Shown piece after piece: positions 26,742-34,671 of a stretch of 39,489 nucleotides of DNA (its first letter is position 1; each line of letters opens with the position of its first letter). The notes beneath the pieces are model-generated. The model was not told where the DNA came from. It saw nothing but the letters and a program-made list of their open reading frames with translations, and made no database searches. This DNA comes from Paucisalibacillus globulus DSM 18846 (GTDB lineage: Bacteria; Bacillota; Bacilli; Bacillales; Amphibacillaceae), in assembly GCF_000482485.1 (NCBI RefSeq), contig NZ_KI519439.1, positions 1 to 39,489 on the forward strand, given 5' to 3'. The translations under genes and the position numbers were made by a program.

Positions 26742-27620
26742 ATGACACAAAGCTTAGATAAAATGGCTGTTGAGGATTTGCTTATTTCAATGAATAGCCA
26801 TGATCAATCCGTGCCATTAGCTGTAGAAAACGCATTAACTCAAATAAAACCTGTCATTGATGCATGTGTCGAAGCAATTAAAAATGGTGGAAAAGTAATT
26901 TACATGGGATCAGGTACTAGTGGTAGATTAGGTGTACTTGACGCATCAGAATGTCCCCCGACATTTGGAGTAAGTCCAGATGTATTTACAGGTATTATAG
27001 CTGGTGGGGAACGAGCAATTCGTTATGCAGTAGAAAATGCAGAGGATAATCAGCTACAAGGGGCAATCGATCTTGAGAAAATTGTAACTGAAAAAGATGT
27101 ATTAATCGGTATTGCTGCTAGCGGTAGAACACCATATGTTATTGGGGGAATTGAGAAAGCCAAGGAATTAGGTATTTTTACGGCAGGAATCGTCTGCAAG
27201 CCAAACTCTAAAATAGCAGCCATTGTGGATAGTCCGATTGAATTACTTGTTGGTGAGGAGATTGTAATTGGCTCCACCCGCTTAAAAGCTGGAAGCGCAC
27301 AAAAGCTGGTACTAAATATGATTTCAACAATAACCATGATAAAGCTTGGCAAAGTGTATGAAAACTACATGGTGGATGTTCAAGCCTCTAATTTTAAATT
27401 AAGAAAAAGAACCATCCGTATTATTTGTGATATTGCAGGAGTAAGTGAAGATACTGCAAAAGACGCACTTCAAGTTTGTGATAACCATTTGAAGGCAGCG
27501 GTGCTAGTGAGTAAGTTTAAAGTATCCTCGACAGAAGCATTCCAAATTTTAGCTGACCATGAGGATAATTTACGAGAATCTATTGCGTATCTAGATACAA
27601 AACGTGTAATTTTAGGGTGA
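26742..27620 (+). CDS. murQ: N-acetylmuramic acid 6-phosphate etherase MurQ
   Basis: A 292-residue cytoplasmic SIS-domain enzyme that splits the lactyl ether of MurNAc-6-P to give GlcNAc-6-P and D-lactate. Signature blocks are YMGSGTSGRLGVLDASECPP, GGERAIRYAVENAEDN, GIAASGRTPYV, and KLVLNMISTITMI. I chose ATG 26742, 5 nt after GGAGAGG; the in-frame ATG 26721 lies before that site. The usual N-terminal TExRN segment is not present, so the protein begins at the DKMAVEDLLISMNSHD helix, about ten residues shorter than common MurQ. Its presence makes MurNAc-6-P the operon's central intermediate. Confidence 0.92.
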   Translation: MTQSLDKMAVEDLLISMNSHDQSVPLAVENALTQIKPVIDACVEAIKNGGKVIYMGSGTSGRLGVLDASECPPTFGVSPDVFTGIIAGGERAIRYAVENAEDNQLQGAIDLEKIVTEKDVLIGIAASGRTPYVIGGIEKAKELGIFTAGIVCKPNSKIAAIVDSPIELLVGEEIVIGSTRLKAGSAQKLVLNMISTITMIKLGKVYENYMVDVQASNFKLRKRTIRIICDIAGVSEDTAKDALQVCDNHLKAAVLVSKFKVSSTEAFQILADHEDNLRESIAYLDTKRVILG

Positions 27621-27627
27621 TGATGAG

Positions 27628-28602
27628 ATGAATTATGTAATCGGTATTGATGGTGGAGGTACGAAGACACAAGTAGTGTTGGCAGATCTTACGGGTACTA
27701 TTTTAATGAATACTGTGTATGGATCTACTAATCCAAACGCTGTATCTAAAGAAGAATTAAAAAGGATTTTTCATCATATTTTCCAAGATGTTGAGAAAAA
27801 GGTACCTAATAGTTTAAATGAAATGGTTAGTGTATTTGCTGGTATAGCAGGAGCTGGTATAGAAGCAACCGCATTACATATCAAAGAAATCATAACACCA
27901 TATTTTTTACCAGAAACAAAAATAAAGGTTGTACCAGATTCAATCAATGCACTATATTCAGGAACATTTGGTAAACCTGGAATAGTTCAGATTTCTGGCA
28001 CGGGTTCCATTACTTATGGAATTAATAAAAGAAAAGAACAGGGCCGTGTCGGTGGTTGGGGTTACCTTCTTGGGGATGAGGGCAGTGGGTATGATGTTGG
28101 TAGAAGAGGTCTTCAGGCCGCACTGCAATTTGAGGATGGACGTGGACCGGAAACGATGCTGTTAACGATGCTTTATGATTCCTATCAAATTAACTCAGGG
28201 AGAGAACTTATTGATAAAATCTATCATTCAGATAATCCCCGACTAGAAATTTCACGAAATTCAAAACTGGTTTTTGAAGCGTTTGAAAAAGATGATTCCG
28301 TTTCAAGGTTGATTTTGCGTAATGTAGCAGATGGTATAAGTCAAAGTATAAGGACACTTGATCAGAAGCTCTTTAAAAAAGATGGAAAAGTGGATGTTAT
28401 TCTTTGTGGAGGATTATTTTCAAATACAACAATTCTTCCAGGGCTACTACAAGATGCACTAATCAATTACCCTAAGAGATTATCTCTTATCACTCCAGAA
28501 CTACCACCGGTAATAGGTTCAGTGGTAGGATCCTATATAGAGAGTGGTAATACGATAACGGAGGAAGTTAAAGGAAATCTTTATCAATCTTATTTTAATT
28601 AA
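27628..28602 (+). CDS. murK: Amino-sugar kinase, BadF/BadG/BcrA/BcrD ATPase family (MurK/NagK-like)
   Basis: A 324-residue ASKHA-fold kinase. The phosphate-1 motif is IGIDGGGTKTQVVLAD, the second phosphate motif is QISGTGSITYG, then GGWGYLLGDEGSGYDVGRRG, and the adenosine motif is near VILCGGLF. In Clostridium acetobutylicum the related MurK phosphorylates both MurNAc and GlcNAc at O-6. With MurQ directly upstream (7-nt gap) and an ABC rather than a PTS importer, an internal kinase is needed to make MurNAc-6-P, so MurK-type activity is the best reading. Pure GlcNAc kinase is an alternative. Confidence 0.8.
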   Translation: MNYVIGIDGGGTKTQVVLADLTGTILMNTVYGSTNPNAVSKEELKRIFHHIFQDVEKKVPNSLNEMVSVFAGIAGAGIEATALHIKEIITPYFLPETKIKVVPDSINALYSGTFGKPGIVQISGTGSITYGINKRKEQGRVGGWGYLLGDEGSGYDVGRRGLQAALQFEDGRGPETMLLTMLYDSYQINSGRELIDKIYHSDNPRLEISRNSKLVFEAFEKDDSVSRLILRNVADGISQSIRTLDQKLFKKDGKVDVILCGGLFSNTTILPGLLQDALINYPKRLSLITPELPPVIGSVVGSYIESGNTITEEVKGNLYQSYFN

Positions 28603-28623
28603 TAATAAGAAGGTGATTAGCGC

Positions 28624-29499
28624 ATGTCCCATTTAAAGGGTGGGTTAACCATCATAAAAGAAATGGTATGTAGTCTACCGAAGTCAGAAAGAAAAATTGC
28701 ACAATTCATTCTGGAACAACCTAATGAAGCGGTGTTATTAACTGCACAAGCTTTAGGAAATAAGAGTAAAACAAGTGGGGCAGCGGTAATACGCCTTTGT
28801 AAATCGTTAGGCTTTAGTAGCTTTCAAGAATTAAAGTTACGTGTAGCAGGAGACCTTCAAGAAGGCAACAGTGCAGAATTTCGTGATATTGAGCCTAATG
28901 AAGATTATATGAAGATTATTGAAAAAGTAACAGCTAACACGATGCAGACGATTAAAGATACCGTAAATATGGTAAGCATTACACGATTAAGGGAAGCCGT
29001 ACAAACATTAATACATGCTGATTCTATCACATTTATCGGGTTCGGTGCTTCATTTATTACAGCAAAAGATGCAGAGCAAAAGTTTATTCGGATTAATAAG
29101 CATGTTCATGCCTATTCCGATTTACATATGGCTTCCACAGCCATTGCGAATAAAGGCCCGAATGATGTGGTTGTCGGCATTTCCTTTTCTGGAAACACCA
29201 TTGAAGTGGCAAAACTTTTAGAGCTAGCCAAAAAGAAACATGTAAAAACAATCAGTATTACTAAATATGGGAATACAATGTTAACAAGTTATGCAGATAT
29301 AAATTTATTTACTTCATCTGCAAGAGAAGCGGTAAATCGAAGTGGAGCAACTTCATCTAGAATTGCACAATTACACTTAATTGATATTTTGTTTATGTGT
29401 GTTGCCTCTGAGGAATATGAAAAGACCATAGAACGCCTCGATGCAACGCGTGAAGCGGTTGAATTTTTTAAAGCACAAATGAATGAGAAAAATAAATAG
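28624..29499 (+). CDS. murR: RpiR-family regulator (MurR-like)
   Basis: A 291-residue cytoplasmic regulator. Residues 1-~80 form the RpiR winged helix (IKEMVCSLPKSERKIAQFIL, AAVIRLCKSLGFSSFQELK) and residues ~125-270 form a SIS sugar-phosphate domain (FIGFGASFITAKDAEQKF, VVGISFSGNTIEVAKLLELA). Proteins of this type sense MurNAc-6-P in E. coli (MurR) and are encoded beside murQ in Bacillus. It is the last gene of the operon, before a terminator. Expected role is control of this operon by MurNAc-6-P, possibly through the inverted repeat at 22063-22089 (inference). Confidence 0.85.
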   Translation: MSHLKGGLTIIKEMVCSLPKSERKIAQFILEQPNEAVLLTAQALGNKSKTSGAAVIRLCKSLGFSSFQELKLRVAGDLQEGNSAEFRDIEPNEDYMKIIEKVTANTMQTIKDTVNMVSITRLREAVQTLIHADSITFIGFGASFITAKDAEQKFIRINKHVHAYSDLHMASTAIANKGPNDVVVGISFSGNTIEVAKLLELAKKKHVKTISITKYGNTMLTSYADINLFTSSAREAVNRSGATSSRIAQLHLIDILFMCVASEEYEKTIERLDATREAVEFFKAQMNEKNK

Positions 29500-29507
29500 G
29501 TTTATAC

Positions 29508-29553
29508 AAATCCTAAATTAAAAGAGCGATTACGTTTAATTTAGGATTTTTTT
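29508..29553 (+). terminator. Intrinsic terminator of the MurNAc-salvage operon
   Basis: A perfect 15-bp stem (29508-29522 with 29535-29549) with a 12-nt loop is followed by TTTTG. Confidence 0.85.
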
Positions 29554-29597
29554 GTTCATAAAGTTGCCATAGAAAAGAAAAAATCTTTCCTGATTAA

Positions 29598-29627
29598 TTG
29601 AAATTGATAATCGTTATCAATTAAAAT
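29598..29627 (+). promoter_or_regulatory. Promoter with embedded Fur box for flavodoxin gene
   Basis: TTGAAA (29598-29603) and TAAAAT (29622-29627) are 18 bp apart. Between them lies TTGATAATCGTTATCAA (29604-29620), a 7-3-7 palindrome that matches the Fur consensus TGATAATnATTATCA in 14 of 15 positions. Iron-loaded Fur would cover the promoter and keep the flavodoxin off until iron is scarce. Confidence 0.8.
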
Positions 29628-29647
29628 AAAGATGAGGAGGGATAAGG

Positions 29648-30124
29648 ATGAGTAATATTTTAATACTATATGCGAGTGCATCAGGAAATACAGAATTGAT
29701 GGCGGAAGTAATGGCTACCTATCTCGAAAATCTTCAACATAAAGTCACGATTAAAAACTTTGATTTTGACCAAATTACTGCAGAAGAAATAAAAGATTAT
29801 GATGCTGCATTAATAGGGATATATACATATGATTATGGTGAAATTCCTTATGAAGTGGAATTTTTCTATGATGAATTGGATGAGGTTGAATTAACCGGAA
29901 GTATATGTGGTGTTTTTGGAGCTGGTGATTCCGCTTATGGTGACACATTCGGAACAGCAGTAGACCTCATGTATGAAAAGTTAGAGGAATGCGGAGTTCA
30001 TCTTCATCCAGTAAGATTAAAAGTAGACTTAACACCGGACAAGAAAGATATCAGGAATTGCGAGGAATTAGCGAAAAGCGTTTTACTGCTGGTGTCGGGA
30101 AAGGAAGCAAATGTAGCGGAATGA
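29648..30124 (+). CDS. Flavodoxin (short-chain, YkuN/YkuP type)
   Basis: A 158-residue FMN protein. The phosphate-binding loop is SASGNTE at residues 10-16, with the IGIYTYDYGEIP loop near residue 57 and FGAGDSAYGDTF near 98 that packs on the isoalloxazine ring. Flavodoxins replace ferredoxin as cytoplasmic electron carriers when iron is low, consistent with the Fur box directly upstream. ATG 29648 follows GAGGAGGGAT. It is unlinked in function to the sugar operons on either side. Confidence 0.9.
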   Translation: MSNILILYASASGNTELMAEVMATYLENLQHKVTIKNFDFDQITAEEIKDYDAALIGIYTYDYGEIPYEVEFFYDELDEVELTGSICGVFGAGDSAYGDTFGTAVDLMYEKLEECGVHLHPVRLKVDLTPDKKDIRNCEELAKSVLLLVSGKEANVAE

Positions 30125-30138
30125 TTGTAGATAGAATT

Positions 30139-30438
30139 GGCTGATATATTGGTAATTTGGCTGATGTTTCGCTAGTCTGGCTGATATCCCGGTCCAATGG
30201 CTGATATATTGGCAATTTGGCTGATGTTTCAGCAAAATGGCTGATATATTGCTAATGTGGCTGATATATCCCAAATGTGGCTGATAAGCCGAGTGAATGG
30301 CTGATATCTCGAAAAAGCGGCTGATATATTGCTAATGTGGCTGATATCACGGAAAAATGGCTGATATATCCCAAATGTGGCTGATATCCCGAAATAACGG
30401 CTGATATTCCGTAACATTGGCTGATACCTCATAAATAA
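30139..30438. repeat. Array of fifteen exact 20-bp units beginning GGCTGAT
   Basis: Units start at 30139, 30159 and every 20 bp to 30419. All fifteen begin GGCTGAT; position 8 is A in 13 units and position 9 is T in 13. The remaining ~11 bases vary. Units 6 and 10 are identical, as are 7 and 12; units 1 and 4 differ at one base; units 2 and 5 share GGCTGATGTTTC. The array starts 14 nt after the flavodoxin stop and ends before the terminator of the convergent gene. The period is not a multiple of three and minus-strand frames through it lack ribosome sites, so it is most likely non-coding. The period equals about two DNA turns, so the conserved blocks would face one side. Confidence 0.95.
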
Positions 30439-30442
30439 AACA

Positions 30443-30470
30443 CAAAAAAGGGCAGCTAATAACTGCCCCC
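30443..30470 (-). terminator. Terminator of the SpoIID/LytB-domain gene
   Basis: On the minus strand GGGCAG pairs with CTGCCC across a 7-nt loop (30468-30463 with 30455-30450) and is followed by TTTTTTG. Confidence 0.8.
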
Positions 30471-30484
30471 ACACACCTGTAAAA

Positions 30485-32026
30485 TTAATATCTCTCTTCT
30501 AATTCAATTCCAGTATAGAAGTGCTTCAATATATCCTCATAGTTATACCCATAGACAGCCATTCCCATTGCACCAACTTGTGACATTCCGACACCATGTC
30601 CCCAGCCACCGCCTTCTGCTCGGAATCCTGTTACGGTTTCGGTTTCTTCATCCATGATTGGCTCAATTTGGAATAATGTGCTTCGTAAAACACTCATGCT
30701 TCCATTATCATTGATATACTTAAATGCCCAGCGAATTTGATCTTTGTATTCATAGTAGGTTCCATTGTCTGTTACAAATTCAATTTCTAGTACTCTACCA
30801 TTGGAGTAATCTAATGCGTTAACTTCATAGACTTCATTCACATCCACATTGAAGTGATCACTAACTACTTGGCTCATCTCTTCGTTCGTCCATTCATGAT
30901 TCCAGCGATAATATCTGGACCATTCTTTTTCAAATTCAATCATTCTATTAACTCGTTGTGAGTTGTTACCATCCTTTTTTTGAGTAGACATTACTCTTTC
31001 ACTAACAGGAACGGAACGTAAATATGGAATAGGACCTGAAGACCATACGTCCTCATTGTTTGATGTAATTCCACCACTAGTAGAATGATAGACCGCACTA
31101 ATTAAATTTCCGTTGTAGGTAGCAACAACTCCCTCAGTTTCTTCAACAGCTTGTGTTGAGATAGGGTGCTCTGCATCATATCCACCATATACTTGATCTG
31201 ATGTGGTAGGTAGTAAATCATATCCATCAGCACTTCGTTTTCCTAATCCCGAAATGGCATAGGTTCTAGCAGCGACAGCTTGAGACTTCTGTGCTTCAAG
31301 CTCGTCATAAGGAACAGGTGGTAATTCAAGCGGTACGACGCCATATAAATATTCTTCTAACGCTAATTCATTAATACCAGCTAATGTACCAGTGCTATTA
31401 AAAGCAACCTCGCCAATCCCGCGGTATTGTTTCCCGTTAATCTTAATTAATCCATTTTCAGAACTAATTTGAATAGCCCCTGGAACAATTTCATCAAATC
31501 CATCAGCAATTAATCGCATCTCTGCTTCCCCAGAAGAAATCGTTATTAATCGCCAGTATGAATCATTACCAGCAAATCCTTCTTCAATCATTTGCTGACG
31601 AAAAGCTTCCCGTTCTCCCCAACCGGCATCCTCAGGAAATTTTCCAATTAATAAGCGCCAACCGTTGTTATAATCCTCTATGTAGGTATCATACCCTGCG
31701 GCTTCAGCTCTCGATTTCCAATCTAGCATTCTTGCTTCATCTGAGGTCCATGCTGTTTGAAGACGATAATTTGTTTCAATCGTAGAAGTAGAGGACAATT
31801 CTACAGTAGCTTGATCACCTTCACCACTGTAAATGATTTCACCAGTAAGCTTGTCCGTAATAGTAAAATCATGATCACTACCTATATTGACAGACTCAGC
31901 AGTGGGTACAACTCCAATACGGATTATTTGGGTAGTACTCTCAGCACTTGTAGTAAAAGCTTGCATGAAAAATGCTAGAAATGCTAGAAGACTAACAAGA
32001 AGCAATGAATTCAATTTTTTCAACAT
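30485..32026 (-). CDS. Secreted SpoIID/LytB-domain protein with SPOR-like region
   Basis: A 513-residue exported protein. The signal peptide MLKKLNSLLLVSLLAFLAFF continues through MQAFTTSAES. Residues ~65-150 contain two SPOR-like segments (RLQTAWTSDEARMLDWKSRA, GWRLLIGKFPEDAG) that may bind denuded glycan. The SpoIID domain follows: EYLYGVVPLELPP with E234 at the position of the SpoIID catalytic Glu, LEAQKSQAVAARTYAI, VYHSTSGG, and GGGWGHGVGMSQVGAMGMA near the end. SpoIID cuts glycan strands as a lytic transglycosylase that leaves anhydro-MurNAc ends. I chose ATG 32026, 8 nt after AAGGAGG; GTG 32035 is less likely. The gene is convergent with the flavodoxin gene and divergent from the anmK operon. 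Confidence 0.85.
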   Translation of the reverse strand: MLKKLNSLLLVSLLAFLAFFMQAFTTSAESTTQIIRIGVVPTAESVNIGSDHDFTITDKLTGEIIYSGEGDQATVELSSTSTIETNYRLQTAWTSDEARMLDWKSRAEAAGYDTYIEDYNNGWRLLIGKFPEDAGWGEREAFRQQMIEEGFAGNDSYWRLITISSGEAEMRLIADGFDEIVPGAIQISSENGLIKINGKQYRGIGEVAFNSTGTLAGINELALEEYLYGVVPLELPPVPYDELEAQKSQAVAARTYAISGLGKRSADGYDLLPTTSDQVYGGYDAEHPISTQAVEETEGVVATYNGNLISAVYHSTSGGITSNNEDVWSSGPIPYLRSVPVSERVMSTQKKDGNNSQRVNRMIEFEKEWSRYYRWNHEWTNEEMSQVVSDHFNVDVNEVYEVNALDYSNGRVLEIEFVTDNGTYYEYKDQIRWAFKYINDNGSMSVLRSTLFQIEPIMDEETETVTGFRAEGGGWGHGVGMSQVGAMGMAVYGYNYEDILKHFYTGIELEERY

Positions 32027-32046
32027 AACGTACACCTCCTTATTTT

Positions 32047-32060
32047 ATAAAGCGCTTACA
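32047..32060 (-). promoter_or_regulatory. cre-like site in the leader of the SpoIID/LytB-domain gene
   Basis: The minus strand reads TGTAAGCGCTTTAT, matching the cre pattern at all but the last two bases, with the symmetric AAGCGCTT core. It lies 21-34 nt before the start codon, just upstream of the ribosome site. Confidence 0.45.
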
Positions 32061-32244
32061 ATAATACTATTCAACAAACACACCAATAACCCTCCTTAAA
32101 TCTTGTAGGTAGAAATAACCTTTTTGCTAGTTTATTAGGTAATATGATGTATGTTGTTGAAATATGAAAACAATTTTATATAAAAATATATGAATTAGTA
32201 TTTCAATTTATTTATATTAATGTATAATAAAAGTGAATTTATTA

Positions 32245-32273
32245 TTCTGAAATTATTAATCTTACATTATAAT
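32245..32273 (+). promoter_or_regulatory. Promoter of the deacetylase-nagZ-anmK operon
   Basis: TTCTGA (32245-32250) and a perfect TATAAT (32268-32273) are 17 bp apart. The -10 lies at the centre of the palindrome CTTACATTATAATGTAAG (32261-32278), a possible operator. Confidence 0.65.
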
Positions 32274-32286
32274 GTAAGCGATATCA
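32273..32286 (+). promoter_or_regulatory. Perfect-match cre (CcpA) site at the transcription start
   Basis: TGTAAGCGATATCA fits TGNAANCGNTNNCA at every fixed position and begins at the last base of the -10, covering the predicted start near 32280. CcpA binding here should repress the operon when preferred sugars are present. Confidence 0.7.
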
Positions 32287-32325
32287 AAGATTCGCAGGAT
32301 TAACCTGAAAGGTGAGGTGTGACAA

Positions 32326-33045
32326 GTGAATGAGAAGAAACATCATATCATGGTTGTTGGGGCACACTGTGGCGATGCTGAAATCCAAGCAGGGGCAATT
32401 GCACATAAATATGCAAAAGCAGGTCATGAAGTAACATTTTTACACTTAACGGCAGGTGAGAAGGGGAATCCACCGCATATTTCAGTAGAGGATTACCGAA
32501 GACAGAAGATTAATGAAGCAGAAAAGGCAGCTTCCATCCTTGGCGGAAAAAGTATAACACTAGATTATAAGGATGCGGAATTAAAAGAAGACGATGAAAC
32601 TGTAACGAGAGTAGCTAAACTATTCCGCGAGCTAAAACCAACTGTTGTTATCACCCACTGGGAAAACAGTATGCATCCTGATCATGCACTTTGCCCGAGG
32701 ATTGTTCAAGCAGCATGGTTAAAGGCGGCACTTCCTGGATTTGAAATCGGTGGTTTGGCCCCACATTCACTTACTAGAAAATTTCATAGTGAGAATTGGG
32801 AGGACATGGAGGGATATGAACCGGATATCTTCGTTGATGTTTCCGAAGAATTTGATACCTATTTAGAAGCAATATCCCAGTATTGGTTCATTATGAATTC
32901 TAGTGATTTCAGATACTATGATTACTATAAAGCACTGGGTACAGTGAGAGGTTGCTTGGCAAGAACAACCTATGCTCAAACGTTAAAATTCCCAGTAGGC
33001 ACAAATATTAGAAAAGGGAAATCTATCCCTGGATTTGAATTATAG
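32326..33045 (+). CDS. PIG-L/LmbE-family deacetylase-like protein with altered catalytic motif
   Basis: A 239-residue cytoplasmic protein. The family usually has AHPDDE at the N-terminus, with the His and second Asp binding zinc and the first Asp acting as base. Here the motif reads GAHCGDAE: H14 and D17 are kept, but the base position is Gly16. The third zinc ligand block HPDH (H117, D119, H120) is present. The start is GTG 32326; the overlapping ATG at 32330 is out of frame. The family deacetylates GlcNAc-type sugars such as GlcNAc-Mal or GlcNAc-PI. As first gene before nagZ and anmK it may act on an imported amino sugar, or may have lost or changed activity (inference). Confidence 0.75.
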   Translation: MNEKKHHIMVVGAHCGDAEIQAGAIAHKYAKAGHEVTFLHLTAGEKGNPPHISVEDYRRQKINEAEKAASILGGKSITLDYKDAELKEDDETVTRVAKLFRELKPTVVITHWENSMHPDHALCPRIVQAAWLKAALPGFEIGGLAPHSLTRKFHSENWEDMEGYEPDIFVDVSEEFDTYLEAISQYWFIMNSSDFRYYDYYKALGTVRGCLARTTYAQTLKFPVGTNIRKGKSIPGFEL

Positions 33046-33069
33046 AAAAAGACAAATGGAGTGGTACAT

Positions 33070-34662
33070 ATGAAGAAGTCAATCGAACAAAAAATTGGAC
33101 AGTTAATGGTGTTTGGTTTTAAAGGTAAAACAGCAACACCGGAAATAAAAAAACTAATTCGTGAACATCATGTTGGTGGAATCATTTTATTTGGTAGAAA
33201 TATTGGGACGACAGAGGAAGTTCTTGCGTTAACTACTGAATTGCAACGTGAAGCAAAAGATGCTGGCCATGAAAAGCCATTATTAATCTGTATTGACCAA
33301 GAAAACGGGGTTGTTCGTAGGCTAGGAGAAGGAGCAACCATTTTCCCAGGTTCGATGTTACTTGGTGCAACAGGGAGAAGCGACAATGCTTATATCACGG
33401 GACTTCTTACTGGCCGTGAATTAAAAGCATTAGGAATCAACTGGAATCTAGCCCCAGTGCTAGATGTTAACAATAATCCTGATAATCCGGTGATTGGTGT
33501 TCGTTCCTACGGGGAATCTACTGAAATGGTTTCTGAATTTGGGAAGCAGGCAGTAAAAGGTATGCAAGATGCTGGAGTAATTACAACGCTTAAACATTTC
33601 CCAGGGCATGGAGACACCAATGTGGACTCCCATCTGGATTTACCAACGATTGCTCATCATATGGACCGCTTAAAAGAGGTAGAATTAAAACCTTTCGCCG
33701 ATGTAATCGAGCAAGGTGCAGATACAATCATGTCTGCACATGTCTATTTTCCAGCGATTGAGACCGAGGAAAATGTTCCAGCTACTTTATCAAGAAAGGT
33801 TATCACTGGATTACTACGTGAAGAGCTTGGTTTCCGTGGAGTGGTTACGACGGATTGTATGGAAATGAACGCTATCTCAGAAGGAATCGGAACGGCTGAG
33901 GGAGCTGTCCGTGCACTGAAAGCTGGAGTGGATTTGATAATGATTTCACATCTACAATCCAGACAGTATGAGGCATTAAATGTAGTGAAAGACGCAGTTA
34001 ATTCGGGTGAGGTTTCAGAGGAATTAATTGATGATGCATATAATCGTGTCATGATCCTGAAGGATAACTATTTAAATTGGGATGATATTTTACTAGATGC
34101 AGATTTGGAAGTTTCGAGTGTAGTCGGTTCGAAGCTCCATGAGATGGAAGCATATGAAATTTACAAACAAGGAATTACAGTAGTGAAAAATGAAAATATG
34201 CTGCCATTTGTATTGGATGAATCAGAGCGTATAATGGTTGTTTATCCGGAAAATAGCTATGCCATGCAGGTAGAGGATAAGCGATATTCTACGTTTTCCT
34301 TAGGAGATAGGGTACATAATCTGCATGACAATACAGAGGTATTTGAGCTATCCAACCCACCAACAGAAGAAGAAATTGCAAGTGTGAAAGAGATTGCTAA
34401 AGATTATAAAGCAGTGATTGTTGGTACGTTAACGATTAAACCAGGTGACCAACAAGTGAAAATGGTGGAAGAACTTTATAAAGAAAATCCTAACATAGTT
34501 GTAATTGCAACAAGAAGTCCTTATGATATCGCTTATTTACCGGACGTTCCAGCATACCTAACAACCTATGAATTTACAGCACCTGCACTCAAAGTGGCTG
34601 TAGAAGCAGTATTTGGAAAGGTGCAAGTAAAAGGGAAATTACCAGTTACACTTCCACAATAA
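33070..34662 (+). CDS. nagZ: Beta-N-acetylglucosaminidase NagZ (GH3), predicted cytoplasmic
   Basis: A 530-residue GH3 enzyme. The NagZ signature KHFPGHGDTNVDSH spans K175-H188, with the D186/H188 catalytic dyad; the nucleophile is D262 in VVTTDCMEM. A C-terminal alpha/beta domain of about 190 residues follows, as in the Bacillus two-domain NagZ, although the whole is shorter than that enzyme (about 640). It removes GlcNAc from GlcNAc-MurNAc or GlcNAc-anhydroMurNAc. There is no signal peptide (MKKSIEQKIGQLMVFGF is already the fold start), whereas B. subtilis NagZ is exported. ATG 33070 follows GGAGTGG by 5 nt; GTG 33061 lies within that site. Confidence 0.92.
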   Translation: MKKSIEQKIGQLMVFGFKGKTATPEIKKLIREHHVGGIILFGRNIGTTEEVLALTTELQREAKDAGHEKPLLICIDQENGVVRRLGEGATIFPGSMLLGATGRSDNAYITGLLTGRELKALGINWNLAPVLDVNNNPDNPVIGVRSYGESTEMVSEFGKQAVKGMQDAGVITTLKHFPGHGDTNVDSHLDLPTIAHHMDRLKEVELKPFADVIEQGADTIMSAHVYFPAIETEENVPATLSRKVITGLLREELGFRGVVTTDCMEMNAISEGIGTAEGAVRALKAGVDLIMISHLQSRQYEALNVVKDAVNSGEVSEELIDDAYNRVMILKDNYLNWDDILLDADLEVSSVVGSKLHEMEAYEIYKQGITVVKNENMLPFVLDESERIMVVYPENSYAMQVEDKRYSTFSLGDRVHNLHDNTEVFELSNPPTEEEIASVKEIAKDYKAVIVGTLTIKPGDQQVKMVEELYKENPNIVVIATRSPYDIAYLPDVPAYLTTYEFTAPALKVAVEAVFGKVQVKGKLPVTLPQ

Positions 34663-34671
34663 GGAGGGATG

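Noticed and set aside
30139-30438. CRISPR array
   Set aside because: The constant block is only 7-9 bases, the variable part 11-13, some 'spacers' are identical, and no cas genes are present.
30083-30474. Minus-strand frames of 63 and 81 codons with ISA...YQP repeats
   Set aside because: They are the translation of the 20-bp repeat in a 20-codon cycle, overlap the terminator or flavodoxin gene and have no ribosome site.
31558-32099. Plus-strand frames opposite the SpoIID/LytB-domain gene
   Set aside because: They are antisense shadows of a well-supported gene.
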